NCBI GenBank assembly: GCA_002049455.2
Contig: KV919055.1
Coordinates: 34,409 to 98,408 of the forward strand
Source of the DNA: Porphyra umbilicalis
Lineage: Eukaryota > Rhodophyta > Bangiophyceae > Bangiales > Bangiaceae
Length of the DNA: 64,000 nt
Direction: 5' to 3'
Shown: piece by piece, positions 46,025-56,300 of the stretch
Layout: each line of letters starts with the position of its first letter
Numbering within the stretch: position 1 is the first letter of the stretch
The notes under the pieces: generated by a model
What the model saw: the letters and a program-made list of their open reading frames with translations, nothing else
Told to the model about the DNA's origin: nothing
The model's database searches: none
Position numbers and translations under genes: made by a program

Positions 46025-46940
46025 ATGGAGCCGTCCTTCTTGGCCTACGCCGACGATGGCGGCATCCTCCGCTTGGACGATGGCAACGAGACGCCCCCAC
46101 GCATGTCAGTCGTGTCGGGGGGAACGAGCGGCAGTGGGGGGGGAGGCAGCACCGGCGGCGGCGGCGGTGGTGGCGGCGGCGTCGGCGGCGGCGGGCGGGC
46201 ACGGCGGGCGGGCAAGGCGGCCGTCGGCCGCAGCGGCGGCGGCGGTGGCGGTGGCGGCGGCGGCGGCGGCGCGGGCGCGACGGCGGGTGCGGCGGCGGCC
46301 GCCACGGCGGGTGACGGCGACGCGGGCGCGTTGCGGGATTCGCCGCCCGGCCCCCGGTTTGGCGCCCGCAGCCGCGGCCGCCGCAGCGCGGCGGCCGATT
46401 CAGACGGGGGGCGGTGGGACGAGGACGGCGACGGGGACGTGTCGGACGGGGACGCCATTGTCGGCGTCGTTGACGGCGACGACGACGCGTTGGATGACGA
46501 CGCGCTGCTGCGGGGGGTGGGGGGCGCGTGGCTCGACGGCGGCGGCCGGCAGCGATCGTCGGCCGCCGCCGTTGCGGCGGTGGGCGTTGACGATGGGGCG
46601 GGCGGCGCGGGTCCGTCCCGCGCCGCCCGCGGGCGGCGGGGCGGCCGCTCCCCGTCGCCATCGGGCCGGGAGACGGGGGATGAGAGTGAGGGGGGGGGTG
46701 GTCCGTCGGCGGGCGGCCCCGCCGAGCCGCTCGTGCGGTCCGGCTCCAACTTTTCCCAACTGTCGGCGCAGAGCTGGTTGACCGTCGAGTCTGACGAGGA
46801 ACTCGAGGCGGAGGCGCGGGAGGCGCGCGCCGACGCGGCCGCCGACGGGGGCGACGCCTCCACCGACGGCGACGAGGAGGCGGCGGCGGCGGCGGCGGCG
46901 GCGGTGGGCGACACCCGACCGGGGCGGGGGGCGGGCGGCC

Positions 46941-46980
<40 letters not shown>

Positions 46981-49288
46981 TGCTGCTGCCGCTGCCGCTG
47001 GCGCGCGGCGCCACTTTCGGAGGCGCCGCGTCGTGGACGAGGGCGACGACGGGGGCGCCGCCGCCGCCGACAGCGACGGCGATGGCGGCTCGGCGGCGGC
47101 GGCGGCGGCGGCGGCGCGGCGGGCGGGGGGCTCCCGGTGGGCGCCCCCCCACGGCGGCGGTGCGGGGGCGTCCCCGCGGCAACCGCACCCGATGCGGCCG
47201 TCGCCGCCCGTGCCGCCGCGCGGCGCGGCGGTCCCCGGCGTGGGCGCGGCGGGGGGCCCGTCCCCCCCCCCCCCCCCCACCCCGGCCGCACGTCTGACGC
47301 GAGTTCCCGGTCGTCGGCCCCCCCCCCCCCCCCCCACCGGTCGTCGGCGCCCCCCCCCGCCCGACGATGGCCCCGACGCGGAGCTGGAGGCGGTGGCGGC
47401 CACCCCCGACATGTGGGAGACGTGCCGCGGGCCGCCCGTCGCGGAGCGGACGCCCCTCGAGTGCGCCGTCGAGTTGCTCGGCGGCATGGCGTGTTACAAG
47501 AAGAAGCCGTTTCACCGCTGGGGCGCCCGCCGCGTGTGGCTCTCCCCCGACGTGTCGCGGCTGGTGTGGACGTCCAAAAAGGTGGGCGTCCCCGCCGACG
47601 CGCTGCGGCTGTCCAAGGTCACGGCCCTGCGCGTGGCGGACCGGGAGTTGACCGTCGAGACGGCGGGCGGGCGGCGGTTGGCGCTCATGTTTTCGTCGCC
47701 CGCCGAGGCGGACGTGTGGGGGCGCTGCCTGTCGGTCCTCGTGCCGTTGCAGGCGGCGGTGGAGACGCCGCCGGGGATTGGCGCGCCCGAACCCGAGCGG
47801 GAGGACTATGACCTCGTGGAAGACGGGTGGGGGGGGGTGCCCGCCCGCGCCCTCCCCGCCGTGAATGATTACGTGCTCCTCGGCCGCGTGCGGGGGCACA
47901 ATGGCGCCGCGCGGCTGGCGTTGAGCCGCTCCGCCCGCACCTTTGTCGGCGTGCGGTGGGTGCCCGCCGCCGCCGCCGAGGTGCTCCTCCGCTCCGCCGA
48001 GGAGGTGGCGGTGCTCAAGCGGCTGCGGCACCCCAACTTGCTCGCCTACCGGGAGGTGCTGACGCCCCTGCCGCCCCCCCCACCAGACGATGAGGAGGGG
48101 GATGGGGGCGGCGGCGGGCCGCCGTCGCCCCCCGGGCCGCCGCCCCCCGCGGGCGCGTACGTGGTGTTTGAGCACGCCGCCCGCGGGGTGGTTGTGGAGG
48201 GCAGCCGCGGGTCCCCGTCGCCCCACGCCCTCCCCGAGCGCATTGCGCGGGAGGTGATTGCGGGCGTCATTGCGGCGACGGCGGCGCTGCACGCGGTCGG
48301 CTTGCCGCACGGGGACATTCGGCCCCAAAACGTCCTCCGCGCCGTCGACGGGGCGGTCAAGCTCAACCCGCTCGGCGCGGGCGCGCCGGCCACGCCCGCC
48401 GCGCTGCGCGCGCGCCTCGCGGGGGCCTCCCCCGCCTTTTTGGCGCCCGAGCTGTGTTGGCTGGCCGGCGGCGGCCCGCCGCCCGCGTCGCCCCGCGCCG
48501 CCTTTGCGGCCGACGTGTGGGCGATTGGGGCGGTGCTCTACCTGATGCTCTACGGGCGGCCGCCGTTTCAGCCCCCCCCGCCGGGGGGGGGGTCCCCCGG
48601 GGCCCCCCCCCCCATCCCCCCGCCCGGCGGCGGCGGTGCGCCGGGCCCGCCCCCCGCCGCCGCCGACGTGCAGGCGGCCATTGTGCGGGGCACCCTCAGA
48701 GTGCCCCGCGCGCCCGACACGTCCCCGCTGGTGCGGGCGCTCCTCAAGGGCATCCTCGAGGAGCGGGACCCGGGCGCGCGCGTCGGCCTCGACGAGCTCC
48801 GCGCGCACCCGTGGTTTGCCGACGGGGGGCCCCCGGGGGGCGGCGGCGGCGCCGCCGCCGACGCGGCCGCCGCCGACGCGGCGGCGGCGGCGGTGGCGGC
48901 AGCCGCCCGCGGCGGCGCCGCCGTGGCGGGCCGCCTCGGCGCCGCGCCGGGCAGCGTCGACGCGTGGGGCGGGGCGGGCGGGTGCGCCGCCGACGCGCCG
49001 CCGGCGGGGCTCGTGCTGTCGGCCGCCGAAGTCGCCGCCGCCGTCGGCTTGGCGCGCGTCCGCCCGCCGGGCGGCGCCGCGGCGGGCGGCGGCGGCGGCC
49101 GCCGCCGTGGCGTCGGCGGCGGCGGTGGTGGCGCCGCCGCCGCCGCCGCCGCGGCGGGCGTGCGCGCCGTGGCCACGGTCGCGCCGCCCCCGCCGGCGGT
49201 CGGCATGGGCGCCGGCGGCCGCGCCGCCGTCGACGTGGCGGTTGCCAATGTGGCTGCGCGGGCGGGGCGGCGGAGGTGGCGGTCGTAG
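46025..49288 (+). CDS. PH-like domain plus pseudokinase protein
   Basis: 1087 residues from CACC-ATG-GAG with an uninterrupted frame. Residues 1-440 are low complexity (Gly, Ala, Asp/Glu runs) with a short ordered stretch FSQLSAQSWLTVESDEELEAEA. About 480-580 look PH-like: YKKKPFHRWGARRVWLSPD, VWTSKKVG, LRVADRELTVETAGG, then AEADVWGRCLSVLV. About 615-930 follow the protein kinase fold: DYVLLGRVRG for the Gly loop region, FVGVRWV with Arg644 where Lys is expected, LKRLRHPNLLAYREVL, HGDIRPQNVL (762-771) for the catalytic loop, NPLG at 781-784 where DFG belongs, AFLAPELCW, then DVWAIGAVLYLMLYGRPPF and LRAHPWF. Loss of the VAIK lysine and the DFG aspartate makes it a predicted pseudokinase. The PH-like call is by pattern only. 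Confidence 0.75.
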
Positions 49289-50125
49289 GGCGCGGGGGGG
49301 GGGGGGGGGGGGAGGGCGGAAGGGGGGGGGGGGGGGGGGGGGGGTGGAGCGGCGACGAGGGCGAGAGGAGGGGGCTAGGCGGTGCCAGTGGGCAAACCCG
49401 CGGTGCGTACGGACACAACAGCTCCTTTTTTTGCGCCGCCCGCGCCGTCTGCCCGCGCCTCGAGAGGGGGAAGAAGACCGGCGCACGCGCCCCGCGGCTT
49501 CCACAAGGTCCGCGCTCCGCGACTCCGTGGTGTGGCCCCCCCCCGCCCCCCCCCCCCCCCCCCTGGATCGCCCGTGCGCGCACCCCCTGGTTCGGGCCAG
49601 AACCGCGGCCCGAATTATTTGCTCGCGCTCTGGCGGGGCACGCAAGGGCGTGCGCGCAGCGGGCGGGACGTGGGGTGCGCCCGGGTGTGGCCGCGACGGG
49701 ACGAACCGCTGCGCGTGTAGTGGCAGTGCGTCCAACGGCCGGTCGTCGCACCCCCGCGGGCCTGGTGCCCACTCTCCCTCTGCCGGCACCCCCCCCCCCC
49801 CCGGTGCCCCCGCCTCCCAATTCACCTCTGCCTGGTCGGCAACGGCCACCTGGCGGCGGTGGTCCTGCAGGACGACCGTGCCCGCCAAACACGGCGTTCT
49901 TGCGGTGCGGTGCCGGGGCGCCGCCCGAGCCGGCGTGACCGGTCGCTACCGCCGCTCCGCCGCCGACTGGGGCTGCCGCTGCGGCGTCTATCGCGGACGT
50001 CCCCGCCGCTTCCCCATTCCCCATTCCGTGCTCCCCTCGACGACCGCGTCCTTTGGTGGTCTTGGCCCCTCGCGTCCTCCCACTTGTCCACCCCGCTTTG
50101 CTGCCGACACCCCGCGCCGACCACC
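49289..50125 (+). other. Intergenic, upstream of Qbc-SNARE
   Basis: Begins with two long G-rich runs (49291-49311 and 49322-49344) just after the pseudokinase stop, then GC-rich sequence ending in a C/T-rich leader. No gene is supported. Confidence 0.4.
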
Positions 50126-51055
50126 ATGTTCAAGAAAAAGAACAAGGGCGGCGGCGTGACCATGCTGGACGAGCCGGCGGGCGGCTCCTCGGCGGCGGCT
50201 GCCCCCCCCGCCGACTCGTTTGACGACCTCCTCGACGACGCGCCCGCCGCCGGCCGCGGGCGCGCCGCCGCCGCCACCCGCGAGCCGACCGCCGCCGAAA
50301 TGGACCAAATGTCCGTTGCGGAGCTGGAGGAGATGGCGCTCGCGCAGGCAGCCGCCGGCAATGAAGGCACCAAGCGGTCCCTGGCGCTCGCCTTGGAAGC
50401 GCGCACCATTGGCGTGACGACGGCGGCGACGCTCAAGGACCAAACCAAGCAGCTGGAGGGGATGACCGCCGACATTGAGCGCGTGCACGATTGCCTCGAC
50501 AAGAGCGAAAAGGTCATTGACAAGATGACCAAGCCCGTCTACGTGCGCATGTTCACCCGCTCCAAGCGGGCGGGCAAGGGCCTCGACAAGCAGAAGAAGC
50601 TCGGCCGCAAGGAGGCCAAGGAGCGCGCCGCGATGCGCGAAGGCGGCGTGGACAGCCTCGACTTGGACGGGCTGCGGGAGCGGGACGCGGCGGCTCGCGG
50701 GGAGGGCGGCCGCGGGCCCGACGAGGAGGATGATGACCGGGCCGAGCTGCTCGACGAGCAGCTGGTGGCGTCCAAAAAGGGCAAGGCCGCCCGCGCCGTT
50801 GGCGGCGCCGCCGGCGTTGGCGGCAAGGAGGAGTATGCGGGGTACAGCACGGGCGTGGCGACGGCGTTGCGCAAGCAGGACGAGGACCTGGACGCCATCT
50901 CGGGGGCGCTAGCAGACATGAAGGGCTTGGCGTCGGCGATGAACTCAGAGCTGACCTACCAGGAGGGGCTCGTGTCGACGGTCAATGAGTACACGCTCGA
51001 GACGTCGCGGCGGACGAAGGCGAACGCCGCCAAAGTCAAGACGATGCTCAAGTGA
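50126..51055 (+). CDS. Qbc-SNARE of the SNAP-25/SNAP-29/SNAP33 class
   Basis: 309 residues from ACC-ATG-TTC, no intron. It supplies two helices (Qb and Qc) to a four-helix SNARE bundle that drives vesicle fusion at the plasma membrane, or at the cell plate in plants. The Qb motif is about residues 80-134 (ALEARTIGVTTAATLKDQTKQLEGMTADIERV region) with the zero-layer Gln at about 109; the Qc motif is about 247-309 (EDLDAISGALADMKGLASAMNSEL and on to the C-terminus) with the zero-layer Gln at about 279. The N-terminus has a KKKNK cluster and a DSFDDLLDD acidic segment. The linker is charged and lacks the palmitoylated Cys cluster of SNAP-25, so it is closer to SNAP-29/SNAP33. No membrane span was seen. 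Confidence 0.9.
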   Translation: MFKKKNKGGGVTMLDEPAGGSSAAAAPPADSFDDLLDDAPAAGRGRAAAATREPTAAEMDQMSVAELEEMALAQAAAGNEGTKRSLALALEARTIGVTTAATLKDQTKQLEGMTADIERVHDCLDKSEKVIDKMTKPVYVRMFTRSKRAGKGLDKQKKLGRKEAKERAAMREGGVDSLDLDGLRERDAAARGEGGRGPDEEDDDRAELLDEQLVASKKGKAARAVGGAAGVGGKEEYAGYSTGVATALRKQDEDLDAISGALADMKGLASAMNSELTYQEGLVSTVNEYTLETSRRTKANAAKVKTMLK

Positions 51056-53384
51056 GGAGGTATGGCGCGGACGCTGGTGGCGAGGGAAAATGAGGGGCAA
51101 GCTCGAAGGAGCGTGCATCTCACTTTTGTGACCTGTTTTTCTGTCCCTTTGCTGTGCGTCATGCCAATGTGGCGTGCGCCGGCCCGACGCATGTGGGCCT
51201 ATCACTACGACTGCGTGACGGAGGGTGTAAACGAACGTCCCCATCCCGCGGACCGGGATGGCGTCTCCGCCAATGGCACGAGGCGCTGTCTGCTGCCACA
51301 TCAGGTACTTCTTCTCTGGTGTTATCGCCGTATTGCAGTCGTGGGATTCTCAAGTATGCTTCGTCCATCCGGCTCGTTCGTCTTTCGGAGTAGGGACAGC
51401 TGTGTGCTTGCTGAAGAGGGCGGATAGCAGCCCGGATGAACCCAGTCTTCGCCGACGCGCATCGAGCGGGGACCGTCAGGTTTCAAATGCCGCCTGACAC
51501 GCTTGTCAACCAGACCTGGCCTGCTTTCCGTTTCGACATACGCGTGTGGCATATGCAGGCCGCTGTCTTACCTGCCATGCCTAGCTGCCCGCGTCCATTT
51601 GCACTATCGGGCAGGCCCCTGCTCGTTACGTGCCCGTGTGACACTGCCTCAGCGCTTGTACCTGAACCGCCTTTCGTGCAGACTCGAACACGCCATGCGC
51701 CCTGGAGCGGAGCACCTCGACTGCGCTTCAGGCTCACAGTTTCTTGCTTTCAGTCCGCACTTATGGACTACGCTACCGCGCTCTGACGTTAATACGTATT
51801 CAATCTAATGGGCTGTGGCGCCATTTGTCACGTGCGTGGCCCCGGCACAGTGGCGCGCCACGTCGCGGCCCGCCCAACCGCCCGTCGCGCCACCGGCCCC
51901 GCGCCACCGGCACAGCGCCACCGGCACAGCGCCACCGGCACAGCGCCACCGGCACCGCGCCACCGGCACCGCGCCACTGGCACCGCGCCACCGGCACCGC
52001 CCCACCGGCACCGCCCCACCGGCACCGCCCCACCGGCACCGCGCGGCCAGCGCCCGCGTCGCGGCCCACGCGCCCACGCGCCCACCCGCCCGCCACGCCA
52101 CCATCCCCGCCGCATGGACCCCTCGTCGCTGCTCCCCTGCCCCCCGCACCACGGGCACGGCGTTATCCGCGCCCGCGTCGCTGCTCGCTCGCCCATCCTC
52201 CGCACCGCGAGCATCACACCATCGGCGCCCGTGTCGCAGCCCGCCCGCTCTCCCCCTGCGCCCCGCACGACGGGCACCGCGCCACCGGCGCCGCGTCGCT
52301 GCCCGCCCACCCCCGTTACAACAGGCACGGCCTCACCCGCGCCCGCGTCTCTGTCCGCCCACCGACCCCTCGCATGAAGAGCACCCTACCACCGGAGCTC
52401 GCGTCGCGCCTGCCCGCCCGCCCCCCGCCCCTTGCATGACGGGTACCGTGCTACCGGCGTGCACGTCGCTTCCCTCGCCCCCCTTTTGCATGGGCACCGT
52501 GCCTCTGGTGCCCGCGTGCCTGCCCACCCGCCTACCCCCCACACGACGGGCACCATGCCACAGGCGCCTGCGTCGCTGCCGGCCCGCCCCCCCGTTTTCA
52601 CGGGCACTGTGCCTCCGGCGTCCGCGTCGCTGCCCGCCTGCCCCATCTATTACGGGCATGGCGTCTGCCTCGCGGGCGTGCGTGCCCGCGCGCCCAATCC
52701 CCACACGACGGGCACCGTGCCACCGGCGCCCACGTTGCTGCCCGCCCACCCCCCTCTTCCACAGGCACCTTACCTGGGGCGCCCGCATGCGTGCTTGCCC
52801 ACCCACCCCCCGCACGACAGGCACTGTGCCACCGGCGCCCGCGTAGCTGCACGCCCGCACGCCGAATTATACGGGCACGGAGTCATCCACTCCAGCGTCG
52901 CTGGTCGCTCTTCGAGCCCCCGTGCGACGGGCCAGCACCACTGCCGCTGGCGTTGTTGCCCACCGGCCACCCCCTCGCCCCCCGTACCGCAGGCCCAGCG
53001 CCACCGGCGTGCCCGACGCTGCCCGTCCGCCCGCCCCCCGCCCCCCGCACCACGGGTACCGCGCCACCGGCGCCCGTGCCGTGGGCTGCCCGCCCCGTGC
53101 ACCACGGGCACTTTATCACCCGCACCCGCGTGGAGGTCCGCATGCCAGACCTCTGTGTGACTGAGCCGTGGCGTGGCCTTTGTGTTGCGGCCAGCCAGCC
53201 GGCATGTGTAGTCGTCTTTCTGGACGTGTTATTTTGGCTGCTGCGGCGGGGCTATTGCTGTTGTTGTTTTTTTTGAGCTGGGAAGGTATGCACGAATGCG
53301 GGACTGTGAGATGAAGGAGCACTGCACGCGCGAACGAGTAGCTACAAGAAAATCTACGATCAAACTTTGAACGACTAAAGACCA
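51056..53384. other. Intergenic region with satellite
   Basis: 51056-51830 is the 3' flank of the SNARE gene with ordinary mixed composition. From about 51890 to 53110 a degenerate tandem repeat fills the region. 53110-53384 is the 3' flank of the KDZ transposase. No gene is supported; long open frames through the satellite are repeat artefacts. Confidence 0.45.
51890..53110. repeat. Degenerate GC-rich satellite, roughly 56-bp period
   Basis: At 51890-52040 there is a near-perfect short array of CCACCGGCAC(A/C)GCG units (about 10 bp, with higher-order copies). From there to about 53110, divergent units of about 56 bp recur, each with ACGGGCACCGTGCCACCGGCGC followed by a (C)GTCGCTGCCCGCC core and a C-rich spacer. 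Unit length and sequence drift, so the array is old. It ends about 270 bp from the transposase stop. Confidence 0.8.
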
Positions 53385-56300
53385 CTACAGCTCCATCGAC
53401 TCATCCCCGCTCGCATCGCCGCGCACAGACCCATTCCGAGAGCCCGACTCTTCACCTGAGCAGATGTCCGAGTCCTCATCTGCGTCGCTGTCGCTATCAC
53501 TCTTGGAATCAGCATTGCCGCGCACAACGCCCACACCGTCAAAGCCAGCGGCAAATGGGTGATCACCCACCCCGGCACCATCACCAATAATGGCATCACC
53601 AGAGTGACCAAGGACTCCGTCGACGCCACCTTCTACGTGGACATCATTATCTTGATGGCCTGCAAGACCGACATGGCCGGCGTGGGCTCCCACGGTGCGC
53701 ACAGGTTGCTCACCAGTTCCAGTGGCAGAACTGTCGATGGAGCCGTCCTCGCTTGCAGCCAGGTCCTTGTCTTCGTCATCCACGATCCACTTCGAACAAA
53801 AGCACACGCGGCGCTCACAGTGCGTCGCGACGCGGTTGTGGAAGAAGGTGCACAGCAAACGGTGGTTGGTCTCTTTGCCCAGCTCTTGCCGCATCTTGAC
53901 GCGCAGGTTGATGACCGCGGCGAGCAGCCGCATTTGTACGATGAAGTGGTCCTGCCGGAGGTGCGCCAAGTGCGACTTAAAGGCCTTGTTCAGCGAGTGC
54001 CTGCTCTCGGCGCAAGACGTGCGGTGATGCACAGAGCGCCCAGGGTACTTGTCGGCGTTGAAACAGTCGGAGCACCCGTGCTGGTCCCCCTGGTTGTGGT
54101 GGCGGTCGACGCTCGTTGCCGTGTCAGACCGGTTCATCAACCAAGGCACCCGGCGGAACGCGTTGCGAGACAGCTGGCAAGCGGTATCAAAATAGATGAC
54201 CTTGGGCAGCAGCGGCATCCGTTGCACGAGCGAGCCAAGGACGTGGGCCGGGCTCTCCGCCTTGTCAAGGAAGTCGTAGCCGATGAGCACCCCGCAAGGG
54301 CATAAGAAGTTCTCAATCCCAGGCATGAACACCTCGGAGGTGATGAAGTTATGCCGGCACTCGTCGGAGCCCAGCTGCCGTGCCATCTCACGCTCAAGGG
54401 CGGCGGCGTCGTTGCGGAGTCTCTCAGCGCGCAGAGCGTTGACGGCATCGCTCTTGGAGTCACGCATGAACGGCCGAACAGGCTCAAGGTCCGGCCACAC
54501 GCTACCGGTGCGTGCCTCAACCGCCTGGGAGGTAACACGCGAGCAAGACCGGCTCGTAGACGACAGGAACGTCTCAATGGCCGCCATGTCGCCCCGATTG
54601 GTGATCTCCCACGTCTTGTACTGCTCGATGGAAGTTACCTTCCACTGCTCCTCAAACGATAGCACGGCGTCCGATGCAGCCGCCCGCCAGGCAGTCTCCC
54701 AGTACGCGTCCACACCTGAAGTGAACAGCAGCAGCTCTCCGACGGCGCGCAGCAGCAGCGAGTCGACGTCGTCGCCCTCAGCAACGAGACGCAAAAACGG
54801 CCAGACGATGTGGACGGACTCAACAGCCATGGCGCAAGCACGCCACTCTGCGACCAGCGACAATGTGACCAGCTTTTCTGCAAGCTTCCTGATGCCGGCC
54901 CTGTCCAGCCCAGCAAATGCCCCCAGCACTGGCTCGGCCAGAAATGTTTGAAGAAAGTGCCGCACGACACTCCACCGCTCGGTCAGAACTCGGCTGCTAC
55001 CTGACGTTCCGACCGCGCCTTCGAGGAAATGACATTCCTGCGGGTGTGACGCGACGAAGCCGCCTGGAGCGTCGTCTGAGGCGTCAGCACCGCCAACGCC
55101 GCCGTCGTCTCCGAGTACGCCATCACCTTCTGCATCTCCGTCATCATTGGCCGCCTCGGCGCCAGGGGGCGCGTTGCCGGGCGCCTCGTTCCCGTGCGGC
55201 GCGTTTGCAGAGGGACCAGGCGGCATCTGTGACGGCGGCGAGCCGGAGCCGTCAGCAGCAGGTGCGTGGGACGCCCCCGCAGACACAGATTGCACCGAGC
55301 AGAAGGAAAAAAAGATGTAGCTGGCAGCCCACAGAACATTGGCGGGGCGCGCCACAATGTTGTCAGGATCGTGGGGCTCGGGGTCCGCGACCGTTGCTGC
55401 AGCAAATCCAGGTATCAGCAGCGCCTCCCTAGCAGTCAACCGTGTTGCCTCCTCGCACTTGGCTCTGGCTCGCTTTCTGATGAGAGCGCGAAGAGCGGGG
55501 ACAGTCACGCACGAACCGACGTCCGTGTCCAGCCGCGTGACGGGCACGTCTGCGTCCACGCGCTCCAGCGGCTCCGACTGATTGCGCTGGACGGAGATGG
55601 CCTCCCCGTCCGAAACTACCACCGGGTACGGCCGCTGTGGTGACTTGTAGCACCTGAGGCAACGGAACAGCGCGGCGGGCACGAGCAGCGTGCGCGTGTA
55701 GCGGTGCACCGCCGTCGTCAAAAGCTGACGCGACAAGCTCTGGCGCCCATGCGGCAGGGAGTCGCTCACCTCCAAAAGGAAGCTGAAGACACCCGCCGCG
55801 GAAGACAAAGTGCTGTGGCCGGTAAATACCATCTGCGACAACACGTCGATGAAGGTACGGGTGAACACCGTCTTCTTGGAGGACGCGAAAAGTGCGTCCT
55901 GGGCACCGTCGTAGGGAACAGGCTCACCGCAAGAGCACACCCACTCCTCCAATCGGACGCTGATGCGGCCGCGAAGGGTGTGCATCGTAGCCGCAGTCGT
56001 GGTGAGGCTGTGGCCGTCGTAGTCGCCCTTGCACTTGAAGCAACGGCCCTCCCGCAGGCCCTCTTGAAATAGTGGTGGAGGTCCACCACGCCCAACGTCG
56101 GCAAGCTCATCAAATACCAGACAATCGGCAATCTCCCCCGAGCACGGTAGCATGTTTCGAACATTTCGCCAACGCGACTCGTCCGAGTACCTGGCGTCGT
56201 TAGCGCCGCGGCCGGGGGGTAGAGGGCCGCCACTAGTTCTGCGCACAAAGGTCGACAGCTGCACATCCGCGTCCTGAAGATGAAACTGACCGCCGACACC

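Noticed and set aside
46400..49888. Minus-strand 1162-codon frame opposite the pseudokinase
   Set aside because: The plus strand carries kinase and PH-like motifs from an ATG in good context; the minus frame is its antisense shadow.
51805..53276. Several open frames through the 52-kb satellite
   Set aside because: They encode only repeat-derived Pro/Ala/Arg sequence and exist on both strands at once.
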